Origin: Strix aluco
Taxonomy: Eukaryota > Chordata > Aves > Strigiformes > Strigidae
Length of the DNA: 64,000 nucleotides
Assembly: GCF_031877795.1 (NCBI RefSeq)
Contig: NC_133948.1
Location: 558,001-622,000 of the forward strand
Direction of reading: 5' to 3'
Both the position numbers and the translations under genes were made by a program. Below the pieces are notes generated by a model. That model ran no database searches, was not told the DNA's origin, and saw only the letters and a list, made by a program, of their open reading frames with translations. Every line of letters starts with the position of its first letter. Position 1 is the stretch's first letter. This document shows positions 35,513 through 47,600 of the stretch, piece after piece.

Positions 35513-37189
35513 TCGGCCACTGCCGGAGGCTCGCCGGTCCCGGTAAACGGGCGGCCGTGTGGCCGGGCGACTGCGGCGCCGCCGGGGCTTCGGCGGAGGG
35601 TGCTGTGGCACGCACAGCGGGGTCCCGCGCTGGCAGGGCCGAGGGGACCCCGGGGTCGAGTCTGGGCACTTGGGTGCCCAACCAAGGCTGGCACGCCGGG
35701 ACTGAACAGTGCCGGGATGGGGCGTGCGGCCGGCGGCCTGGCTGGGGTGGTTAGAGGTGTGTGTAGGCAGGGGAAACGAGGAGCTGAGAGTGTCTTGTCC
35801 TACTTGGCAATCTCGTTTCTGCGTCGATTATTTCTTCCTCCGGTGTGTTTGGTGGGGACAGTACTGCCCTCACTGTGCAGCATTTCTCCTCTCTTGGGAA
35901 AACAAAAAACCCCTCAGTTATGGCACTTCTGGTCCTGCATGTGAGTGAATTTCTAAATTAATTTCTCAGTCTGAGCAGCAGGAAAAGAAACCAAAATGAT
36001 GTAGAAGTAGTGTGATGCGAGGTGGGTTTTCACCTCCTTCAGACGCCCAGGGATGGAAGCGTCACCACGGGTGGGCTTCTCCTCTCTCCGGGCGAGGGGA
36101 GAGGGAGATCCTCCCCCTGCCACGGCCTGACCCCGCGCTTTGAGCCGTCCGGTACATCACAGCACCCTGGTGTGGCTGAAACCCACAGTGGGACTGATGG
36201 GATGTTGTTAGAAATGGGGTATCCCTTAGATGTGTAAGGCAGTCAGGTAACTTTTTGCCTCTAATGTTGCAGGTATTTTTGACCTGACTTGCTTGTTTTG
36301 TTAATTTTAATTTGAACCAAAATGTTAGACTGAAAAACTTTTTTTGCCTAGTCTAAAGAGTAGCCCAAATTTCAGACTAAATACAGTTTTAAAAGCAAGA
36401 AGCAATAAATGTGCCTATTGTTTGTATTCTAAAAAAAAAAAAAGGGAATTTCCCAGTAATTGTAATAGAAATTACCACAATCTATGAGACAATAATTCTG
36501 AAACACTTTAAAAATAGTATTATCATTCAAAGTGCAAAGCAGCTGGTATTTTTTGATGGAACAGATTTTATTGTTGCTGGATATAGGGTCAAACACTTGC
36601 AACACATTCTTCATTTAAACAAACCAAAAACACAAGTGCTTTTTTGAAGATAAAATCAGTATGATTTTTTTTTTTCCTGGATGCTGTAGTTCCCTTCTCT
36701 ACCTCTAAATATAGGCACATGCTGTTCTTTTTATGCTGGGAGAAGCAGCTAGCATCCCAACTCCCCGTGCTCGCTCTACCACGCTGTCGTTCTAGAGGCA
36801 GAGGAAAAAATAGGACCGTCTCAAGTATAATTAAAATCTCATACTAGCTATTTTCAGATAGGCACATCACCAAAAAAAGAGAGAATAGCAAAACATTTCT
36901 TCATTCTGGTTCTTTTTTATTATTATTATTGTTATTTGCCAGCCATGGGAAGTTTCATACCATCCTCTGTTAATTGGTTGTGGCTGTCTGCAGAGCGGGT
37001 GGGAATTGCGAGGGCTCCAGAGCTGGGGGACTGGGGCGACTGTCGCAGGAGAAGCTCCAGGGAGCTCGGGGGCAGCCTTGGTTGTTTGGATTATCTTTAC
37101 TTCTAAACTTGGTGCGTGCAAAGCAGTATTATAGATCCCACGATAAAGGGATTTCTCCTGTAGGTGGTCGAGTTAGCATGCTGCGTCCT

Positions 37190-37420
37190 GGTTTTCCTTG
37201 CTCTGCCAGGGTGCTGAGCGGAACTGCAGAAGCGGACCCGCTGCCTGTGGGCCGCTGTCGGGCCCCTGGGTGCTTGGGGCCTGGGGGGGGGGCCCGGGGG
37301 GGGCCCGGGGGTCCCGGCTCTGCCAGGGCTCCGGCCACGCCGCCGAGCGCCGGCTGCTGCTGCCGTGCGGGGGGCTGGCTCGGCCGGCTGGCAAACGCCG
37401 CGCTGGAAACGGGGGGGTAA
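37190..37420 (+). other. Intronic CpG/G-rich patch with G-quadruplex potential
   Basis: The run at 37273-37315 has blocks of 10, 8 and 5 G separated by CCC, so it could form a G-quadruplex or a G/C hairpin. The flanks are rich in CpG. It is embedded in AT-rich intron. Confidence 0.5.
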
Positions 37421-37885
37421 CAAAGCCATCGAGTTTTGCTCCAAATAATTATCCAAATCGTCTTGTATCTTGTGTAGTTTTTTCTAGAGTGGTTTATGCC
37501 GGTGGTGCTGAAATATTTCAGTTACAGAAAAGAATAGATTAAAAATCTCTTCCTTGAATCAGTCAAGTGTGAGCTTCAGGAGCTGGAGAAACATGCAGTT
37601 GGAGAGACTGTGATACAATTACGTTTTTATGTCTACCTATTAAGCATAATGAAGGGTTGGTTGCTGGCCTTAAATTTGGAAAGAGCTTACTGTAAAGCTT
37701 AAAACAGAAGTAGATTCCTGTAATTACTGCTTTGCAATGAGGAGTATGGCTAGGTAAAGGGAGTAAAAATTATTCATTGTCCAATTGTATTTCCATAGCT
37801 GCTGCACTTCTAAATGTCTGTTTTGAAAGAGAAAATTTTTTTGTTATACTAATTTTTGGAAGTAAGCTAATAAAAGCCAACACAC

Positions 37886-37898
37886 GGGGGGGGGGGGG
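37886..37898 (+). repeat. G13 homopolymer
   Basis: Thirteen G in a row; the length may be uncertain. Confidence 0.85.
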
Positions 37899-40800
37899 AA
37901 AGAGGTGAAGAATGTCAAATGCACAATGCTTAGAAAACATACAGCTTTAACTTCTTTTGTGAGCCCTGCTACATTATTTGGAGAATCAGTTGATTTGTTT
38001 ATGAAACACAAGGCCAGTATACTATTTTGTTTTGTGTTCCTTGAGTTTTAGGTATTTGATGATAAAATTAAGAATTTTAAACACTTTGAATTTTATGTTT
38101 GCTTTTATTTGTACTAGATTAGGCAAACCTGGTAAAACATGGTTCAGTCAATTCTGAGTCTGCTTTTGCTTTTACTTGACTTTATTGGTGCTGCCTGATG
38201 GCAGTATATCAGGCAAACTTGGATCACAGTGTCAATTGTTTGAAATTATTGTTTAGATTATATTCAGTTTCAAATGGAATGAAACTATTTGTAGTGAGAA
38301 ATGAGCATTTGTTTATGATGATAAAAATAGGTTTTCATAGCCTGCTTTTTTTTCACTGTATGTAACAGCAACTGTTGCAGCTCAGAATATCCCTGTGCAG
38401 TTCACGGCGCGGCACCATTTTGCTCTGTGGATGCGTTTGGGACTGTGTACTGCATTGAAGATGAGCTGTTTCTGCTTCACACAAGGAAGAAGAGGGGGAA
38501 GACCAAACCTTTTCTTGTCCCTTAGGAAAAAAAAACCCTAAAACACATCCTTTTTCCTCTCTCCCTCAAAAATTTGGCTTACATCTTTTAAGATGGAGGT
38601 GCTTTTCCTTTCCTTTTCTTACCGTCTTTTAAGATGAGCTGTACTGGCCTTTCTCCTCCCTTTTGTGGAGCTTCTCTTGGAATTTGTTTTAAGGGGTTAT
38701 ATTTGAAATGTTCTTGAAGGCTGCCTTGGTCTGGCCCAAATAGAAATGTGAAAAGTTCCCATTACTGAGCTGTAAAAGAATACTGTAAATGGGTTATGCA
38801 GAAAAAACCATTTAGATAAAAATGCAATTTTCCCGTCCGCATACACTGCTAAGAATTAATAGCACATTCTTCCTAAATGGGGACTTCTATATTATATTTT
38901 CACCTTAATGAAATTCTTTCCAAAACAGGAGTGTTTAATTTAAAATTTTAGAGCAAAATTGATCTGTCTTTATCCTCAGTGCTCCCCCCCTTTAGTTAAG
39001 TCTCACTGGAACAATGACTGTGGGCTCTCTGGGCACTTTGTGGAAAATAGATGTTGGGTTCCAAGGTCAGTGTTGCAGTTTGACTCTCCATCCCTTCCCA
39101 GCACGTACGTCATGGGCACTTCTCATCCGTGTGACTTCACATCTGGATCTGTGCTTTTTGATGGGGTGAGCTGTGGTGTGCGCGCCAGCTGTGCTCTGAC
39201 TGGCTCTGCTACCCGGCCTGTGGCCACCACGCAACGGAGACACGAATATGTCACTTACCGGGTCATTTTTGCCAGAAATACTCCAAAAGGAAGAATGGCC
39301 CAGCCCAGGGTGGCCTTTTCCTGCGTCGTCCTGGCACGAGTTTGTTGTGGCACAGCTGGAGCAGAGGTGCTGAGCCTGAATGTGGCATGGCCTGGCAGCG
39401 CCACGCCGCTGCTCCCCAAAACACATGGACTTTATCCATTATTTTTAATATGTCCCTTTTCTCTAAAAAGTAAATAAATGCCTAAAAAAAGGAAGGAATC
39501 CTGTGCGGTGGCAGTGAAACCGACGTGGAGATGCCCCCAGAAGACGTGGTTTGCTGGAGGATGCTGGGGCAGACGCGTGGGGTGCCGGGCTCGGCCATGT
39601 CCCCAGGAGGAGTGCTGCCACTGCCCTGGGGCCAAGCCCGCCGGTGGGCACGTCCCATGGCACGTCCCTCCGTGCCCGTCCCTCTGTGCGCTGGGGTGGG
39701 AGCAGCGGCAAGAGCTGCCTGTCCCGGGGTGAGTCCCAGCGGGACGCGGTGCACAGCCGGCGGAGCACTCGCCTGCCCAGCTTTGGTGACGGTGACTCCC
39801 CTCCATCTGAAGCGTTGGCACCTCCTCGCTGTTTCCCTTTTGGAGCAATTACATCTCAAAGAGGCGCCGGTCGGTGGCTCTGGCTCTGGGCAGCCGAGGG
39901 TCGTTCACTCGTCCATGCGAGAGCCGAGGGGTTTTTCCTTCCTCCCAGCAGCCTCTCCCGGGTGAGCAGGAGCAGCAGTGGGTGATGCTGGCCCTGCCCT
40001 GGGCGCGGGCATTCGTGGGACAGGCGAGTGTGCTGGGGTTGTCACGGCCCTTCCAACGCACGTGCCGTAGTCAGAAACAGCCAGTCCCAGGCAACAGAAA
40101 ACCAAAACATACATTCATGCTTTTTAATGGTTTCCTTTTTAATAAAAGGGTTTTAATGTGAAGGTGAGAACAAAACAGTACTGTAGGAATAGGGCTAATA
40201 GATTCCTGCTTGAAGCAGCTATTCACTGCTGAGTTGCAGTGGGAAAAATGCTTTTATTAAATAAATTGTTTGGTGTTTTCATAGTGTTAGTAAAATGGTT
40301 CCCATGTATAAGCAATACAATACAGAATTGATACCACTCAAAGTCTCCATGTTCAAAATAAAAATCTCCTTTGGCAGCAGCGCTGAGCAGCCTTTTGCAT
40401 CGTTTTTGTGATAAACTACTCTTCAAGGGACTCTGTGCTTGGGATACCCCCAAAACGTGAAATACAGGGAGAAACGTAAGGCCTTATTGTCTCAAAGCAG
40501 TTCTGATGCCTGTAAAAGCACTCTGGAGCTTGTCTCCATGATACTGTCTGAAAATGTGGTTTTTGGAGTCAGTGGTTGAAACTAAAATCTCTCTGGCCTA
40601 TTGCAGGTGTCCTGTTTGGGGTTTTAGTGGCTTTTTTTACCCAGACGTTGCTTCCCTGCCTGTGTTCAAAGGGTCTGCACCTGCACAACTGCAGTCAGAG
40701 GAGTATTGCTGCCGCCTTGGCCATTGGGTGAGCAGGGTCAAATGCAGGAGATAGTCCACATCTCTTAGTTTGTTTGGAAAGTTGGGGAGGAGCTGCCAAG

Positions 40801-41463
40801 TAAACGCTCTTGAACATCACCTTGTGCACTTACTCCTGGGGGATTTAGTGCTCGACTGGCCCGGGTGCATCTCAGCGGCTGCCCAGCGAGGTTCGGGCCG
40901 GGGTAGAGGCAGCTCGTGTTCTGGCAGAGTTTTTACTTTTGGGAGGACAGCAGTGACCCATTCAAACCATTCCTCTTTATGAAACCTGGCAGGTTGGAGC
41001 CCCGCATGTGCTGGCGGGGCCAGGACGGTCCCCGGCGGGAGCCCGGCAGCCCGGTGCAGTGGGCACACGCCGCGCCGGCCGCTGCCTGTGCGAGGGAGCG
41101 GAGGGCTTCGGCGGGTTCCCCCTCCCACCCATCTGCAGATTGCTGCGAAACGGACCACGAAGTTCTGCGATTCATTATTCAAAATGCGTTCTCAGGCTCC
41201 CTCAGCAAGTAGTTATCAGTTCATATACATTTGTGACTTTCCGTTTGGGTTGATACCTTAAGAGACTTGGCATCTGTTTGTTTTCTTTCTGACTCTTACT
41301 CCGAACTAACACTGAGCTTAATCCAAATTCTGCTTTCGAAAGGGGTATTTATAGCCAGTGAGGCTTTGACTACTTACAGTCGTCTTCCGATAGTCTTCCA
41401 ATCAAAGAACAGAAAAATACTATACTCCTCATTAGATGGGTTACATAATAGCTATTTATTCAG

Positions 41464-41669
41464 TCACAAAATTTCCCTTTTGTGATTCACTTTTTGTGAA
41501 TCACAGTAGTTCAGCGAAGACTGCAAATCACGACTTTTACAGCCAAATATGCAATTCCCTGGAAGCAAAGGCTGAAAATTTAAATATTTCAGTGTAGTTC
41601 TTTGTAACTTACAAGTTCTGTATTAATGGGATGTTACACAAACTTGTACAAAAACTCTCAAGTTTTTGT
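41464..41669. repeat. Cluster of short perfect inverted repeats
   Basis: TCACAAAA (41464-41471) pairs with TTTTGTGA (41478-41485). TGTGATTCAC (41481-41490) pairs with GTGAATCACA (41496-41505) around T5; these two stems share 41481-41485 and exclude each other. TACAAGTT (41610-41617) pairs with AACTTGTA (41641-41648). ACAAAAACT (41648-41656) pairs with AGTTTTTGT (41661-41669) around CTCA. All four are exact. Confidence 0.75.
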
Positions 41670-44600
41670 GTAAAATGAAATTTTAAAAAAGCCCACAAAA
41701 ATGATTGCTTGAAATAACTCTGGAAGGCAAACACTTCTGGATAGTTACAGTCTGCTTTCTCATGGGTGGCACTGAAAATGTGCAGTGTAGTGTATAGTGT
41801 TACACCGGGGGCTTTTTTTATTACTCCTCAGAAGTGCTCTGCAATCCCGATGGATGCTGAGGCCCCTGCAGGGCAAAACCACAGGCGGATAGAGAGGTCT
41901 GGATTGTCACCGTGCAGAACTGGCCCTTCCCCTTCTCTTCAGGTGAAAAGATCCTGCTGAACCCGGGTGTCCAGGTCTTGTGGAGCCATCGTATTGTTAG
42001 GAAATTTAAAACTCTGTATCTGAGAAGTAAAACACGATTGCCAAACTGTGGGCTGCTCTCAGACTTGTGCGTTGGCCGTTTCATGCCCTAGGGCAAGGCT
42101 GCGTGTCATGAGAGGTGTTTGCGACCCTGTGTGAGTGGTGAACCATCCAAAGAGTGCTGCTTGATTCCGCTCTAGGTGTGAATTTCTTATGCGTCACTAT
42201 TTATTTTTTTTTTTGCTGTTGGTGCTGTGTACCTGGCGGGCACGCTGCATACTAAGTTGTGCGTTTAAGCATTGGTTGCTACAGTAAAAATCTTGATGGC
42301 CATTGTTTCTGTCAAAAAACCCCTTCTCGTCTTCAAAGTCACTGCTGTTACAATAATTTTCTCTTTGAACATGTCAGGATTTTGTCTTTGATTATATACT
42401 GGATTGTCTCTTGTCATTGCATAATGATTTTTTTTTTTGGGTAGACAGAGACATTTTTCAGTTCATCACAGTTCATCCCCCATCCCAATACTTCTTTTAA
42501 AAAGAGACTGTGTTGAAAACAGGTATTTAAGAATATAGATCTTCAAGAAAATAACTGGTTTTGACGTTTTATTTTCCTGGGAGTTTTATAAAGCTGATGT
42601 GAAATACAGCTTTCTTTTACAACTTGAACTTAGACTTTCAAAATTTCCCTTTTTCCCCACTCTTCTTTTTGCTTGTGACTGTACCAGAAATCATTATTTC
42701 AGAGATTTTCTTCCACTTTGTCATTTGCTGGTTTTGCAACTTACGCCACACAAAAAGAAAAAATCTTTGTAATTCTACCGCCAGCTTCTTCAGCTTTAGA
42801 CAAGTTTTGGGAAAAAAAATGAAAGATAATGGAAAAGAGAGTTTAAAAAAAAATAAATAATGCTTATTCTCTTACCAAAAAGAAGAATGTGAAAAACTGG
42901 ATTTTTCCATTTAGTGTGTCCCTATTCTCTGAAGTTGGAGAAATGTTGGAAGATAAAATGGGGGGAGATAAATGATTAAATAAACGTTAATGCTTGTTTT
43001 TATGGTTACTGAGGAAAAGGAAGAGAGGAAAGGATGAACTCTCATGGCCAACTTTTAAAAAATATATGTGAAAATTAACAGCTATTTGTACCAATAGTAG
43101 GTGCTGTGTTAGTGATGCTGTTCTGTCGGCCGGCTCCACTGCCTGGTGTCCCTGCGGCTGGGCGAGGAGGAGGAGGTGGCACGGCTGCCAGCACCTCGGT
43201 CGCTGGTCAGGTGGGTGGTTTTTAGGCAACTGTCTGAGCCGGGGCCGAGCGCTCTGCTCCCAGACCCTCCCTGACTGCTGTCTGTTGGCCAGCGCTTACC
43301 AAGGCCACTTCCATCGGAAACTGTTTTTTGGTTTATGTGACGTGTACTGGCGGTCTGTCCGCTTCCCAGGGACAGGGGTTTCCTTCGCTGCTGTGACGGG
43401 TGCTCGCTGGCACGCTGAGGCTCTCGGAGTGCGGTGGTGGGGTGAAAGCGGAGCTCCTCTCCCACCGCTGCTGAGGCGTGGAGGGACCTGCCAGCTTTGT
43501 GACTGTTCACGGTTGGTGGATTAAATCGTGGTGCCCTGCACTAGAGCAATGTTCACCTTGGATCAGAGGGCAGGGGACCTTCTGAAGGGGAAGGTGCCTT
43601 GGAAGGTCCTCCCAGGCTCCCCATGCTAAGTGAAAGCCCAGGGGCAGGAGTGTTTGCAGTTGTCTTGCTCCGTGTGTATGGGCAAGCTCTTCCATCACTG
43701 AGTGATGTTGATGCCACCAGGGTAATGGGAAAATTGGACAAAACCAGGGGACAGCAGAACTGCATCGAGCACTGAACAGGTTTATCCCTTGGAAAATGGG
43801 TATTCTGTAAGAATGGCAGGAGACCCCAAGCCCAGGTAAAATCTGCAGACCCATATCTGGTTATGAGTACGTGTGTGCACGCTTCCAGCAGGTCGTTGTG
43901 AAACTGTATTACTTGATGGGTATATGGCATCGGAGGGTTAAGTACGACTGAATCAAAGATACCCTCGCAGGGGGGGTTGCCTGTGTGTTTCATGCGATGG
44001 AAGTCTTTGCCGTAGAGTTTGCAAATCCTGGCTGTGGTTTTAAACAGGCGCTTTCTGCCCTTGGGTATTGTAAGGAAAAGAGCTAAAAAGGACTCGCTGT
44101 ATCTTTAAACTTGCCAGTCCTCAAACCTCCCTGGGATGTAGAAGGGGGAAGGGACCCTTTCAGGATTAATTAAACAGAGATGTCTTGCTGTAGACTTCAG
44201 AGTTTACTGATAAACACCAGCCCCGTACCCACATCTGGTGGTGGCTGCTATTATTTAATCAGGGCTGTGACAAGGAATCTGCAAAATCTTCCCTTTCCCC
44301 TCCTCTGTCTTCCATTTATCTGTCCTCCCAACCTGTTTGTTTGTGTACAGTTAAGTTTTCCATGCCAGGGAGAAGCAGAGTGGAAATGTCAGGGGTCAGG
44401 CTGCAGGCAGGGCAGGCAGGGAGCAGGCAGCCCAGCTCCGCTGCAGCCTTTGACTTTCTGAGAAACCGGAGATATGTTTGTTCCAGGCGAGATTAACTCT
44501 TTCAGCACAGCTGCCTTCTGCCGGAGAAGACCTGGAGGACTGGGGGCAAGGTGGGTGTGTGAAGACGCTGAGTTCAGTCTCCGTTCGTGCACGTATCCTT

Positions 44601-47600
44601 GTGGCCCCGATGGTGACGGGCGCTCCTGCTCCCGTTTCACTCACCCCCTTATCTGAGCCCGGCAGCCCCAACACTTCCCCGGCCTTGGCAGCTCTGCCAC
44701 TGGAGGACGAGGCTGCGTGGATCCAAACCTCTGCGAAGGACGGGGATAGCATCATGTGTTGCCACGCTGTTATGGATCCCTGTGTTTCTCAGAGTGTTGG
44801 CCAGTAAACAAAATGTTCATCCACGAAGGGCACGATGCTGCTCTTTGGAAACACATTTTTGAGCAGAGGCGTGGCTCGGGGTTTGCCACTCAGAGGGTAC
44901 CGAAAGAGCAGTCTGAATGCCCCTGCCTGCAGAATAACCAGTTTTGACGTTGGGCCAATTGACTGGGTATCTCACAGGCTTTCAGGTGCGTGTAGGGCAG
45001 TGGCTGACACGTGCAGCAGCCCTGGCTGATGCTGCAGTGGTAGCGGGGGGTTAGTGAGGGTTTTGGCTGCATGACTCAAGCTGTTCTACCTGCATCTCGC
45101 CCCGCCTGTGCGAGTGAAAGGCACGATTCAGTGGTGGGGTGGAGGATTTTGTTCGGTGCCACCTTTGCATTTGTGTTGTGGTAGTGAAGCGTGTTCTGAA
45201 GGGCCAAGTCTTGCCCAGTTTGACAGAGCTCAGAGTGCAAACAGTGCCCTGCTTGGGCCAGCGGCAGGCGGAGGTTACAAGGTAATCCTTACGCTGTTGC
45301 GTGGTAGCTTCTTTGTATTTGGCTTTATTTCGGTAGTGAGGTGTTTGTGTGGGACTTGCACGCGTTTTGCGAACGGGCCTCTGCAGGGGCAGGAGGGGTG
45401 GGGGCGCGGGGTGGCAGTCACCCCGTGAGTGTTGGGGTTGTGTTTGCAAACAAAGTCCTTTCACAAAAGGGTTTCAGTCTCGCTGCTTTTTTCTGATTTT
45501 ATGGACGTGTCCATAAGCTTTAAAGGTCTTGCAGACCACGTGCATGGAAGGTTGTTTAGCTGTTGCCTAATCAGCTCAGCCCCGCAACAATATTCTGTGC
45601 TACGTGCTTTGTATAGGGGTGATGGATGTGCCATAGCACACTTCTGTGTCGTAACTTAGGCGAGGCCAAAGGGACCTGACCGTGCCCTGCACTGACGGAC
45701 CAAGCCAGGGCAGCACAGTTGCGTGTGGGACGGGAATGAGCTGCCACCTCCCATGGGCGAGGTCCCCAGCGACACGCTCTGCTCCCCTGTGCTGGCACTC
45801 AGGTGCTGCTTGGCCCTGGCCCCCTCCCTGCTGCCCTGCCCTTGCCGGGGGGGGCCGGTGCTTCGGGGCGTCCCCTCACCGTGTGCCGCAGGGCAGAGCC
45901 CACACGGCCGCCAGCATGGTGGGGTGGGCTCGTTGCCATTTTTTCATTTTCCAGGGGTGTTGAGATTGTTGTGGTCATAAATCACATGAGCATATGGCTA
46001 GAAAGGGAACACGGGCCCATATTTCAGCTTTGGGTTTGAAGATGAGACTGTCCGGCCTGTGTTGTGCTGGCCCATTTTGTTGATTTACTGACCTGTGAAA
46101 CTTTAGAGTTAATTTTTTGTTGAGGCAGTGAAAGTCTGACTACCCGTGACTTTCTTGCTTGAACAGCTGTTTGCTCCTGATTCGTTGCTATTCTGAGAAT
46201 TTCGTGAAGACTCTCCACAGTGATGTGACAATTGGAAGAAAAAGATGAGCTTATATTTTTCTTATCCTAATAGTGGCACTTACAGATGTACCTAAGGAAG
46301 CCAGGTTTCTTTGTGTGGTTTTTTTTAAGGTGAATTTCCCTTGCTGCCATTCTTCCGTCACATGGTTGCATATTTCTTCTATCTGATGATCTTTTTTCTT
46401 TTCCTTCAGATAGATTTAATTTTAAAACACACTGTTCAAACTAACCCTGGTCCCCCGTCAGATTTATGACCCCCAGCTGAATCACCATACCTTTCTGCTG
46501 CTTTATGGGATGTTTCTGAATGTACCAAATCCATTATATGGCAGCAACATTTCCATCTCTTTCTGTAGCCAAAACAAAATTTGGGGTATACCAGAATTTG
46601 GGATTTTTCTATAGCAGAAAAGACCTAGCAAGAATTTACCCAGAAAGTGCATTTTGGGTTGATAGCATCAGGTATCAGTCTGATTTGCAAACACTTAAAT
46701 GTTTTTTAGCAGAGATTTTGACCCTTCTTTGACAAGCTCAGGCTTCCTGACAATTCTGTGTTTCGTAGACTCTTCAGACATGAATTACTGGGGACTCACA
46801 AACTGGGATTTTAAACCATTGTTTCTGGAGTGTTGTGCCTCTGCTTTCTGTGCTCCTCAGCACAGAGCGGGCCGAGGGGTGTCTGTCTCTGACCGCGTCT
46901 TTGCGGGTGCCTTGATGAGACCCAGCTTTGTTCTGGGGTCTCTGCTCTTGCTTTTCTCTTGCTCTGTGAGTGGTGAAATTGTTCGAGCTCTTTTTGATTT
47001 CAGAGGTTGTTTCCCAAGGTCCCCTCATATAAGCTGCTACTTCTGAGACAGCAAACTGCAGCTGGAGGTGTACTAAAGAGGAATGGGATGTATTTCAAGG
47101 TAATGCTACAAATAAATGGGATAAAAGACCTAAAGCTCCTGGATGCTGTTCCTGCTCACTTACTGTTAGCCTTTGGTAAACTCCAGTTGTATTTTCACGA
47201 ATATCCTTGAACTCGCGTGGTTTAACCCAGAGCATTAATGCACGTGATCACCATTTCTTGGTGTGCAAGTGCCTCAGATGCGTGAGGCCCCTGGGAGAGA
47301 TTGACTTTGCCTGCGGCAGTTTTGTGTTACGGTCTCGTAACTGTGAGTTATAGATCGGACAGAGGCACCTCCCGGAGCTGCAGGGAGAGCTGCGGGGAGC
47401 CGGGGGGACGGAGGGGTGGGCAGCCGGAGCACCCTCGATCCCCGGCCCTGGCAGTCAAGCTGGGTGCAGATCTGGCTCGGGGATATGAGCACACGGCTCC
47501 TGTTGATTTCTTTGGGAACAAGGCGACTAAACACATGAAATTCTTTGGCCAGTTGTATTCAAGCCTTCGCCTCACAAGAGACTGATAATATTTCAGAGAC

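Larger units (their letters stand above)
35513..41459 (+). other. MN1 intron, second part
   Basis: No exon is recognised. CpG-rich patches lie at about 35513-35720, 37190-37420, 39500-39980 and 40850-41110 between AT-rich stretches. Simple features are A13 at 36431-36443, long G-runs at 37283-37311 and a G13 run at 37886-37898. An extended AT-rich stretch runs at 37430-38990. Confidence 0.6.
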
